IMG/VR virus record: IMGVR_UViG_3300048930_000281
Coordinates: 1 to 39,285 of that record
Reading direction: 5' to 3' (one strand)
DNA length: 39,285 nt
Source: a virus
The translations under genes were made by a program, and so were the position numbers. Positions 15,359-21,607 of the stretch are shown one piece after another; position 1 is the first letter of the stretch, and every line of letters starts with the position of its first letter. The notes beneath the pieces are model-generated. The model did no database searches and was not told the origin of the DNA. It saw only the letters and a program-made list of their open reading frames with translations.

Positions 15359-15600
15359 GCTATCCAAAGATCAACATTGCAACACTCCCCAACCGCTCAC
15401 TCGCCGAGTTGTGCATGGTAGCGAACACAGACGCCGACCCTGTCTCGGCTTTCTGGATTGGCGCCGACCGAGAAAGTTCCGAAGGCGTTGTGCTTGTGGT
15501 GCGAGGAAATGAGTTGGCAAACGATGTCACCAAGCTTTTGGAGGCATCCGGAATCTACCGACGCCGCCCGATCGGTCCGGAGAACGGAGGCGCGAAATGA
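15355..15600 (+). CDS. Hypothetical protein
   Basis: An 81-aa protein between the coiled-coil and nuclease genes, coupled to both by start/stop overlaps. It looks globular and soluble: MSYPKINIATLPNRSLAELC, then VVLVVRGNELANDVTKLLEAS, suggesting a small alpha/beta fold. No recognised motif, membrane helix or metal site. Its location inside the recombination operon suggests an accessory role there. Confidence 0.6.
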   Translation: MSYPKINIATLPNRSLAELCMVANTDADPVSAFWIGADRESSEGVVLVVRGNELANDVTKLLEASGIYRRRPIGPENGGAK

Positions 15601-16607
15601 TCCCGCCAGTCCTTAGACCTTCGAGTCTTCCCGCGCTCGCCAGGTGCCCCTGCTACGCACCCGACCAATCGGAGGGCGAGGAGCAGAAATCGGACGGCAC
15701 CAAGCGGCACACCGCCCTCGGCAAGTACCTGGCCAACGATCCGACGTGGCGCGCCGACCTAGGCAGCGACTGGGACGCGGGCGGGGTGGAGTGGGCCGGC
15801 GAGTATATCCGGATGCACGCCCCGAGCGGCTACGCGCTGGACATCGAGATCCCGCGCACGATCACGCTGGAATGCTTCAAGACGCTGAAGGGGACACCCG
15901 ATGTCACGGCGGGGCCGGTGATTTTTGACCTGAAGGGGCGCGACATCGGCAGCTACCGCGAGCAGATGGCGGGCTATGTCCTCCTGTGCGATTGGATGTC
16001 CTCACCCGTTCACGTTCTCTATGCAACGGAGCGCCGGGCCGAGGTGTTCCGGATGGACCGTGAGGAGGCCGAGCAAGTCGTCAACACCATCGCCGAGGCG
16101 GTGACCGATACGGAACGCACGCCGAACGTCTGTGATTACTGCGGATGGTGTGCCAACCGGCCAGTGTGCCCAGCGTTCAACGCAACCGGACGTTCCGCCG
16201 CCACCGCGCTCGGCCTGTCGGTGCCTACAGGGAACATCGAGGACATCACCGACTCGGACGGGCTGCGTGATCTGAAGATCGCCGCCGAAGCGGTGGCCGA
16301 GTGGGCGAAGTCAGCGAACCAGCACGTTCGCGAAATGGCCTTCGAGCGTGGCGTTGTGCCGACCGGCTACCGCATCGGCCAAAGGAAGGGCGCGGCGAAA
16401 ATCGAGGACACTTGGGGCGCGCTCTCAGCGGCAGGCATCGCGCCCGAGCGGGCAGCATCAAAGCTCGCCATCAAGTTCGGCGACCTCGTCGAACTCTACG
16501 CGGCAGATCACGACCTCAAAGAGAAGGCCGCACGCACCGACTTGGAGGCCCGTCTCGGCCCCATCCTGCAACGCGGCGCAACCATTCAAACCCTCATCGA
16601 CCGCTAA
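15597..16607 (+). CDS. Cas4/RecB-like nuclease (DUF2800 type), PD-(D/E)XK fold
   Basis: A 336-aa protein with the features of iron-sulphur exonucleases: His38 in GTKRHTALG, Asp102 in KGTPDVT, Asp111-Leu-Lys113 (the D-x-K signature), and Gln123...Tyr127 in REQMAGYVL. Cys179, Cys182, Cys185 and Cys191 (CDYCGWCANRPVC), with Cys17 or Cys19 near the N-terminus, could hold an iron-sulphur cluster as in Cas4 and AddB. It is probably the 5'-3' exonuclease partner of the RecT-like protein, producing single strands for annealing. ATG 15597 overlaps the preceding stop. Confidence 0.8.
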   Translation: MIPPVLRPSSLPALARCPCYAPDQSEGEEQKSDGTKRHTALGKYLANDPTWRADLGSDWDAGGVEWAGEYIRMHAPSGYALDIEIPRTITLECFKTLKGTPDVTAGPVIFDLKGRDIGSYREQMAGYVLLCDWMSSPVHVLYATERRAEVFRMDREEAEQVVNTIAEAVTDTERTPNVCDYCGWCANRPVCPAFNATGRSAATALGLSVPTGNIEDITDSDGLRDLKIAAEAVAEWAKSANQHVREMAFERGVVPTGYRIGQRKGAAKIEDTWGALSAAGIAPERAASKLAIKFGDLVELYAADHDLKEKAARTDLEARLGPILQRGATIQTLIDR

Positions 16608-16619
16608 CCCACCGAACCC

Positions 16620-17129
16620 ATGCCAGTATTTAAGGACCAAGAAAACAAGACGTTCAAACTGTTGCCACCGGGTGACTACGTCTTTCGCGTCAAAACCTTT
16701 GAGTCAGGACTTCAGACGGGAAGCGGGAAGACCGCAGGTTCCCCGTTTTGGGAACTCCAGATGGAGATTGAAGGGCACGAATGCACCGTGTTCGAACGGC
16801 TCATCGACCACGAGGTTTGCGACTACAAGATCGACACCTTCTTGAAGTCCTCCGGAGTCACGGTTCCGAAGGGCACCGCGTTCGAGTTCGACCATCAGGC
16901 CGCCGAAGCGTCCGGCGCCGTTCACATCGACATTATCGGCCTGCGTGGTTGGTGCTCCCTACTCGTCGACGAGTACCAACCGACCGGAAAACCGGAGAAG
17001 CAGAAGCGCAACAAGGTGGCCTGCTTCCACACCAACAAGCCGAAGCTTCCACGCCACGCCGAGACACCGGCCACCACACCGGAGCCCGATCCACTGGCCG
17101 ATCCATTGGGCGACGGCGGGCCGTTCTGA
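16620..17129 (+). CDS. DUF669-like single-stranded DNA-binding protein
   Basis: A 169-aa protein. The core is beta-rich (FKLLPPGDYVFRVKTFESG, WELQMEIEG, FERLIDHEVCDYKIDTFLKS), typical of DUF669-type phage proteins found beside recombination nucleases. The end is a flexible linker leading to the acidic tip DPLADPLGDGGPF, which resembles the C-terminal tip SSB proteins use to bind partners. It probably coats single strands produced by the nuclease. The start has an A/C-rich leader (CTAACCCACCGAACCC) and no Shine-Dalgarno sequence. Confidence 0.7.
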   Translation: MPVFKDQENKTFKLLPPGDYVFRVKTFESGLQTGSGKTAGSPFWELQMEIEGHECTVFERLIDHEVCDYKIDTFLKSSGVTVPKGTAFEFDHQAAEASGAVHIDIIGLRGWCSLLVDEYQPTGKPEKQKRNKVACFHTNKPKLPRHAETPATTPEPDPLADPLGDGGPF

Positions 17130-17134
17130 TTCAC

Positions 17135-17160
17135 CCACCAACCACCAACCACCAACCACC
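17135..17160 (+). repeat. Period-7 CCAACCA tandem leader repeat
   Basis: The 34-base gap between the SSB-like gene and the next ATG (17164) is filled by about three and a half copies of a CCAACCA unit. The strand has no G over this stretch, so it cannot form a conventional Shine-Dalgarno sequence. The same ACC-rich character recurs before 3461, 16620, 17402 and 17926. Confidence 0.8.
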
Positions 17161-17163
17161 GAC

Positions 17164-17385
17164 ATGAAAACCAAAGAGTTGCTCAAAGAAATCGTCGCGC
17201 TGTTAGACCAAAGGCAAGGCGCGGCGCTTAAGATTCAGCTTGTCGCCAAGATCGCCGAACTCATGGCCCACGTTAAAGCGAAACCCGAAATCCCGGGAGA
17301 TGTTCTTCAGGAGATACCCAATAAATACAGAGGCTTAGTGTTGAATGCGTTCGGCTTGTTCCTGCTGCAAGCCATGAGGGAATAA
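17164..17385 (+). CDS. Small helical protein
   Basis: A 73-aa protein, mostly alpha-helical: MKTKELLKEIVALLDQRQG, then KIAELMAHVKAK and a hydrophobic end (YRGLVLNAFGLFLLQAM). The C-terminal helix might contact a membrane or a partner protein. No family recognised. The ATG follows the period-7 CCAACCA leader. Its place after SSB-like protein suggests a replication or recombination accessory. Confidence 0.55.
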   Translation: MKTKELLKEIVALLDQRQGAALKIQLVAKIAELMAHVKAKPEIPGDVLQEIPNKYRGLVLNAFGLFLLQAMRE

Positions 17386-17401
17386 CCACCACACCAACCA
17401 C

Positions 17402-17914
17402 ATGAAACAAGAAACACCACCAACCGCGCTCGCGCTTGTCACGAAGAAGGTTGAACCGCCACTCACAAAAAAGGAGCTGCTTAGAGCAACCGCAATTGCG
17501 ATGCAAAAGAAGCAGCGCGAAGCATGGAGCCTTGCTTCCAAAACGAGAGAGAAGAGGTACGAAAGCCTTACTCGGATCGCAACGGCGCTGGCGAAAAAGC
17601 AGATGCCTAGCGCAAAGGTCGTAGTCAATAACGTCCATTACGAAAAGTACGACCTCGAAGTGATTTTCACGGTTACCGTGGAGCGCAAGCACCCGGACAT
17701 TGCCGCAGCCATTGCGGACTATCAGGCAATCAAACTGCCTGACCTTGAAGGCGAGGACGCGATCTATAAGCGGCTCCAAGAAGCGTCCAAGGCACCAGAG
17801 CGCATCATGGACATGCTGAAGGATGACAAGTTCCTCAAGAAGCTCGCGGAGGCCGGCGAGAAGATGCTGGAGAAGCCAACAGAAACGGACAAGGCAACCG
17901 CAATTTCAGTCTGA
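17402..17914 (+). CDS. Hypothetical protein, helical
   Basis: A 170-aa protein with a charged helical N-terminal half (LTKKELLRATAIAMQKKQRE), a beta-rich centre (AKVVVNNVHYEKYDLEVIFT) and a helical acidic end. It has no catalytic motif I can identify. The leader (AACCACCACACCAACCAC) is the clearest example of the A/C-rich type. Lys-rich composition and lower GC differ from the structural genes. The role is unknown. Confidence 0.6.
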   Translation: MKQETPPTALALVTKKVEPPLTKKELLRATAIAMQKKQREAWSLASKTREKRYESLTRIATALAKKQMPSAKVVVNNVHYEKYDLEVIFTVTVERKHPDIAAAIADYQAIKLPDLEGEDAIYKRLQEASKAPERIMDMLKDDKFLKKLAEAGEKMLEKPTETDKATAISV

Positions 17915-17925
17915 AAACCAACCAC

Positions 17926-18309
17926 ATGAAAACCCCAAAAGTAACGAGCAAGAAGGAGAAGAGGTATCTTCGCTACGATCTCAACCACGACGAGATTTTC
18001 GCCGCTGGAAAGGAACAGGCCGACGTTCACGGCGAGCTTGTGAGAACCGAAGCTGACAAAAAGCGAATCACTTCCGAGTTCACCGCCAAGGTTGAAGGAT
18101 TGAAGGCGCGGCTAGGCATACTGGCCGATAAAATCTCCACCGGATACGAACACCGGGATCTTACTTGCACGGTTTATTTCGACATGCCGCAACCGAACAA
18201 GAAGACAATCATCCGGGACGACAACGGGGAGACCGTAGCGGTGGAGGAAATGACGGGCTTCGATATGCAGCGGGACTTCTTTGCGGAACAGGAATCACTC
18301 CCAAGCTGA
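17926..18309 (+). CDS. Hypothetical protein, coiled-coil and beta domain
   Basis: A 127-aa protein. The first half is helical and charged (KEKRYLRYDLNHDEIFAAGK, then VKVEGLKARLG-like heptads); the second has CTVYFDMPQPNKKTIIRDDN and GETVAVEEMT, probable beta strands. No family recognised. The leader AAAACCAACCAC lacks a Shine-Dalgarno sequence. Its stop is the first half of a TGACCTATG junction with the ASCH gene. Confidence 0.6.
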   Translation: MKTPKVTSKKEKRYLRYDLNHDEIFAAGKEQADVHGELVRTEADKKRITSEFTAKVEGLKARLGILADKISTGYEHRDLTCTVYFDMPQPNKKTIIRDDNGETVAVEEMTGFDMQRDFFAEQESLPS

Positions 18310-18312
18310 CCT

Positions 18313-18702
18313 ATGGCGCTTCCAACCCATGCAATCAGCATTCGCCAGCCTTGGGCGTGGCTGATTATCCACGGCGGAAAGGACGTTGAGAATAGGACTT
18401 AGCCAAGCAAGTTCCGGGGTCCTGCTCTCATACACGCCGCACAGAAGATGACTCGGCGTGAGTATGATTTTGTTGCCTACATGACCGAGTGGAATCACGG
18501 GATCAAGATCCCTCCATTTGAAGAACTGAAACGCGGCGGAATCATCGGCCAAACCGAGATTGTTGGGTGTCAGTATTGGCACTCGCAGTGCTCAAAGTGG
18601 CACGAAATGGACCTTTTCGGGTTCTACCTGAAGAGCTCCACACCGCTGGATTTCATCCCGTGCCGCGGGGCGCTTTCGTTCTTCAAGCCTAAGATCCCGT
18701 GA
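18313..18702 (+). pseudogene. ASCH-domain protein interrupted by an in-frame amber codon
   Basis: The frame from ATG 18313 reads MALPTHAISIRQPWAWLI, then HGGKDVENRT, a TAG at 18400-18402, and PSKFRGPALIHAAQK before continuing to 18702. ASCH proteins of this type read ENR(T/S)W(P)...RG at this point, so the TAG replaces an expected Trp codon (TGG), a single-base change. The remaining frame is intact, including GGIIGQTEIVGC and the C-terminal GALSFFKPKIP. This could be a recent nonsense mutation, a sequencing error, or a product made by readthrough. Internal ATG 18448 could restart a truncated 84-aa product. ASCH domains bind RNA or modified nucleosides. Confidence 0.7.
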
Positions 18703-18905
18703 AAAAACCGTATTACCAATTCATGCCTCCAGAGCTTCCAAGGCTTGAATCTGATGTTGTCAGGCTCAGGTTGCAAAACAACCCAAACAGAGAGCCTGTT
18801 GGTCCTCACACGGGAAGGTGCGAGCATTGCGGAAGCGATAACCTTTGGGACGACAACCTGGCTTACGGCTGCAACTCATGCGGTGCGTTGCTTGGAAGCA
18901 ATTAA
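18699..18905 (+). CDS. Zinc-ribbon protein
   Basis: A 68-aa protein from GTG 18699, overlapping the ASCH stop. The C-terminal half carries GRCEHCGSDNLW and GCNSCGALL, two Cys-x2-Cys pairs about 17 residues apart, a classic zinc ribbon. The N-terminal half is Pro/Arg-rich. It probably binds nucleic acid or acts as a small adaptor. It is the last intact gene before the scarred stretch ahead of the helicase. Confidence 0.65.
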   Translation: MKKPYYQFMPPELPRLESDVVRLRLQNNPNREPVGPHTGRCEHCGSDNLWDDNLAYGCNSCGALLGSN

Positions 18906-18910
18906 GCTCC

Positions 18911-18960
18911 CGTGAACCTCCGCCCATACCAGCAAGAAACCGTGCGCGCCGTCGTCAAGG
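18911..18960 (+). repeat. 50-bp direct repeat, truncated copy of helicase 5' end
   Basis: Identical to 19255-19304, the first 50 bases of the helicase gene including its GTG start. Beyond base 18960 the similarity stops. The frame carries on for ten more codons to TGA at 18990-18992, giving a 26-residue peptide whose first 16 residues match the helicase. The copies are 344 bases apart. Confidence 0.9.
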
Positions 18961-18992
18961 ACACCGAAGCCAGTAACCCGCTTAGCGACTGA
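18912..18992 (+). pseudogene. Truncated helicase N-terminus (26 codons)
   Basis: GTG 18912 begins a frame identical to the helicase for 16 residues (MNLRPYQQETVRAVVK), then DTEASNPLSD and TGA. It lacks Walker A and all other motifs, so it cannot be active. It is either a recombination scar or, less likely, a decoy peptide or leader. Confidence 0.6.
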
Positions 18993-18993
18993 C

Positions 18994-19163
18994 ATGGAAA
19001 CCACCCCCACCATACCGAGAGCCTTCAAGTTTGGTGATGAAGTGACTTGGACGCACTGCCTGCAAAAGGCCGTTCCATACAATTCACAATGCGAACCGGA
19101 AAAATCGTCAAGCTAGGCAAAAACTCGGCTCTCTGTAAGCGGTACAGAGTTGCGCCGGAGTGA
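18994..19163 (+). pseudogene. Small protein gene split by a frameshift
   Basis: From ATG 18994 the frame encodes METTPTIPRAFKFGDEVTW and then derails to a TAG. The -1 frame continues as RSIQFTMRTGKIVKLGKNSA and VAPE to TGA 19161-19163. Together they look like one ~55-residue protein of the kind that begins FKFGDEVTW and ends with a basic GKIVKLG segment, broken near 19063-19070 (CAAAAGG). No canonical slippery heptamer is present, so an indel is more likely than programmed frameshifting. Confidence 0.5.
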
Positions 19164-19185
19164 GTGAGCTTCGACCGACTCCGGC
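19154..19185 (+). other. Stem-loop ahead of the helicase gene
   Basis: GCCGGAGT (19154-19161) and ACTCCGGC (19178-19185) can form an 8-bp stem with a 16-base loop. There is no following T-run, so it is not a typical rho-independent terminator. The remaining 70 bases up to the helicase start (19186-19254) contain nothing I recognise. Confidence 0.5.
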
Positions 19186-19254
19186 ACGCTGGGTGTCAAT
19201 CTGAGCTTACTGATCTGGTGATGGGGTTGGCTTCTAAGCCTATCTCTCCAAAGT

Positions 19255-19304
19255 CGTGAACCTCCGCCCATACCAGCAAGAAACCGTGCGCGCCGTCGTC
19301 AAGG
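19255..19304 (+). repeat. 50-bp direct repeat, parent copy in helicase gene
   Basis: The full-length locus of the repeat also found at 18911-18960. It covers the base before the GTG start and the first 16 codons of the helicase. Confidence 0.9.
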
Positions 19305-20818
19305 GATGGTCGGATCCCGGCGACGGCGACCCATCCCGGCAACTCGTCGTTGTCCCAACAGGCGGCGGGAAAACCGTCATCTTCGCCAAGTTGGCCGAGG
19401 TGAAGCAGGGGGTGGGGCAGCGCACGCTCATCCTCGCCCACCGGGAAGAACTCATCGGCCAGGCGGTGGACAAGATCCGCGCCGCCACGGGCATCGAGGC
19501 GTTCGTGGAGAAGGCCGAACGACACGCCCCCCGCCATGCGTCCGTCGTGGTGGCAAGCGTGCAGACTCTTACGCGCTCCGCACGGCTGGAGACCTGGGCG
19601 GAGAATCACTTCGGCCTTGTGGTTTGCGACGAGGCCCACCACGCAATCTCCCCATCGTGGCGCACGGTGCTCTCCCGGTTTGACCCTGTAGCGGATGTCG
19701 TTGGGGTGACCGCAACGCCTGATCGGGGGGACAAGAGGAACCTCGCGGAATACTTCACCTCGTTGGCCTATGAGGTGCGGCTGGTGGACCTCATCAAAGA
19801 CGGTTACCTGTGCCCCATCACCATCCGAGCGGTGCCCCTGGAAATCGACATCCGGGCCGTGCGTTCCGTGGCCGGCGATCTCGACGCGCAACAGATCGGG
19901 GACGCGCTGGAACCGTACCTCACCCAGATCGCCCGAGCGTTGAAGCAATACGCGGCGGGCCGGCGCATCTTGGCGTTCCTCCCGCTCATCGCCACCTCGC
20001 GGAAGTTCGTTGAGGCCTGCCAGGTGGAGGGGCTGCGCGCCGAGCACGTGGACGGCAGGGATGAAGACCGCGCCGCCAAGCTGGGCGCCTTCGAACTCTG
20101 CGAACACGACGTCCTGAGCAACGCGATGCTGCTCACCGAGGGCTACGACGACCCCGGTATTGACTGCGTCGTTGTGCTCAGGCCCACGAAGTCACGCAGC
20201 CTATATGCCCAGATGATCGGCAGGGGCACCCGCACGCACCCCCTCAAATCGAACCTCCTGATTCTCGACTTCCTGTGGATGCACGAACGCCACTCGATCG
20301 CCCGGCCCGCCTCACTCGTGGCCCGCGACGACGAGGAAGCGGACATGATGCAGGCCATTGCCAATGAGCGTGAGGAGGCCGGGCAAGGCGGCGGTGAGGA
20401 CGGGCAGGACATCCTCGATTTGCAGGGTGACGCCGTGGCGCAACGGGAGGAGAGCCTGAAGAAGAAGCTCAAGGAGCAGGCCGGGAAGCGTGGGAAATAC
20501 ATCAGCGCCGACGAGTGGGCAGCGGAGCACGACCGGACCAGCCTTGCGGATTTCCAGCCGGTGTTCGCGTGGGAAGAGAAGCCAATCACTGAAGGGCAAG
20601 CCCGAGTCCTTAAGCGCGCACACATCGACCCGGAAACCGTCCGTGGGCGCGGCCATGCGTCGCAGATCATTGACGCCGTACTCGGCGACGTTGCGAAACA
20701 ACGATGCAGCGTCGGGCAGGTGGCTCTGCTCCGTCGTATGGGGCACCCATCCCCGGACACGGCAACCGTGGGTGAGTTCCGGAAAATGATGGGGCAGATG
20801 AAGGGAGCAAAACAATGA
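19256..20818 (+). CDS. SF2 DEAD/DEAH-box helicase
   Basis: A 520-aa ATP-dependent DNA helicase of superfamily 2 (UvsW/DEAD-like). Motifs in order: LRPYQ at residues 3-7, Walker A PTGGGKT (34-40), AHREEL (61-66), DEAH (125-128), TATP (152-155) and the arginine-finger motif QMIGRGTR (319-326). A charged linker and a C-terminal domain follow. It would unwind or branch-migrate DNA in replication or recombination. The GTG start is fixed by the conserved LRPYQ; no Shine-Dalgarno sequence is evident. The first 50 bases are duplicated upstream. The stop overlaps the next ATG. Confidence 0.9.
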   Translation: MNLRPYQQETVRAVVKGWSDPGDGDPSRQLVVVPTGGGKTVIFAKLAEVKQGVGQRTLILAHREELIGQAVDKIRAATGIEAFVEKAERHAPRHASVVVASVQTLTRSARLETWAENHFGLVVCDEAHHAISPSWRTVLSRFDPVADVVGVTATPDRGDKRNLAEYFTSLAYEVRLVDLIKDGYLCPITIRAVPLEIDIRAVRSVAGDLDAQQIGDALEPYLTQIARALKQYAAGRRILAFLPLIATSRKFVEACQVEGLRAEHVDGRDEDRAAKLGAFELCEHDVLSNAMLLTEGYDDPGIDCVVVLRPTKSRSLYAQMIGRGTRTHPLKSNLLILDFLWMHERHSIARPASLVARDDEEADMMQAIANEREEAGQGGGEDGQDILDLQGDAVAQREESLKKKLKEQAGKRGKYISADEWAAEHDRTSLADFQPVFAWEEKPITEGQARVLKRAHIDPETVRGRGHASQIIDAVLGDVAKQRCSVGQVALLRRMGHPSPDTATVGEFRKMMGQMKGAKQ

Positions 20819-21033
20819 CCCGCCTCCCCATCACCGACCTCATCGACTGCGCCCGCCGCGAGCTGGAGCTTCGCCGGAAATGTTACCCCGGATGGGTGAG
20901 ACAAGGGCGGATGGTTCAGGCGAAGGCTGACCACGAAATCCAGTGCATGGAGGGAATCATGGAGAGGCTGAACACGTTCCGTTTGGTGAATGAATCGGCG
21001 GTGGAGATGAAGGAGAATGGGATTTTATTATGA
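20815..21033 (+). CDS. Small conserved phage protein (72 aa)
   Basis: A 72-aa helical protein: DLIDCARRELELRRKCYPGW, then VRQGRMVQAKADHEIQCMEG. The pattern of an aromatic/Pro phrase (YPxWV) between two helices that end in an A-x2-E-I..ME phrase is common in small proteins of phage replication modules, but the function is not known. It is coupled by ATGA to the genes on either side and has a purine-rich AAGGGAG upstream. Confidence 0.65.
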   Translation: MTRLPITDLIDCARRELELRRKCYPGWVRQGRMVQAKADHEIQCMEGIMERLNTFRLVNESAVEMKENGILL

Positions 21034-21386
21034 AACGAATCGCACTATTCGGACTCGTTCTTGCCCTGTCGGCATTCGCCGCCGACGCGCCACGGCCATC
21101 GGCTTCGATGTCCGCCGCTCAGAACATCCGCGGGCAAGTCGGCGTGATGATTGCGGAGGTGGAGGACGCGCAAGGCTGGGAGCAAGCATCGCTAGACAAT
21201 CTCACAGCCCTGGAAGCGGAGGTGGGGGCGGTACAGAAGACGGTTCAGGCGCTCGCGGATAAGATTCGACGCTCGCAGGCGGACCAGATTGGGCGGGTTA
21301 CGTCGTTGGCGACCAAGGCGCAGTTGCTCCGGGAGGAACTGGCGGCAATCGACAGGATCATTGCGAAGCTGGAGGTGGCGCCGTGA
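21030..21386 (+). CDS. Exported or membrane-anchored coiled-coil protein
   Basis: A 118-aa protein with a signal peptide (MKRIALFGLVLALSAFAA, cut probably near residue 17) followed by a helical coiled coil: NLTALEAEVGAVQKTVQALA and SLATKAQLLREELAAIDR. It is odd to find an exported protein between a helicase and a primase. It could be an envelope-directed early protein, for example one affecting superinfection or the cell surface. It is coupled to both neighbours. Confidence 0.6.
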   Translation: MKRIALFGLVLALSAFAADAPRPSASMSAAQNIRGQVGVMIAEVEDAQGWEQASLDNLTALEAEVGAVQKTVQALADKIRRSQADQIGRVTSLATKAQLLREELAAIDRIIAKLEVAP

Positions 21387-21607
21387 AAAAGCTGTCCTTC
21401 GAAACCGCCAAATGTCGCCACTGCGGGAAGGACTTTCGGCGAAATGCAAAAGCCAGCCGGAAGGCGCAATCGTGCGGTTCAGCGAAATGCACAAAGCTGG
21501 CCAAGCTCCTGCGGAACCCTGGAAAGCCGGTTGGATTCGAAGGCATTCCGAACTCTCCGAGCGAGTACCGGGCAATGATTGATTACCACGGCAGTTATCA
21601 GTCATGA
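21383..21607 (+). CDS. Zinc-finger miniprotein
   Basis: A 74-aa protein from GTG 21383. The first part has CRHCGKDFRRNAK and SCGSAKCTKL, giving a four-Cys site as in treble-clef or zinc-beta-ribbon folds, with a strongly basic surface. The second part is polar (SPSEYRAMIDYHG). It probably binds DNA or RNA. It is coupled by overlaps to the exported coiled-coil gene and the primase-helicase gene. Confidence 0.65.
   Translation: MKKLSFETAKCRHCGKDFRRNAKASRKAQSCGSAKCTKLAKLLRNPGKPVGFEGIPNSPSEYRAMIDYHGSYQS

Noticed and set aside
17135-17160. CRISPR-like repeat
   Set aside because: The units are 7 bases, contiguous, and have no spacers. It is a leader tandem repeat.
18400-18402. TAG recoded as an amino acid genome-wide
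   Set aside because: TAG ends the genes at 8436 and 27701, and no other well-supported gene has an internal TAG. A single lesion is the simpler reading.
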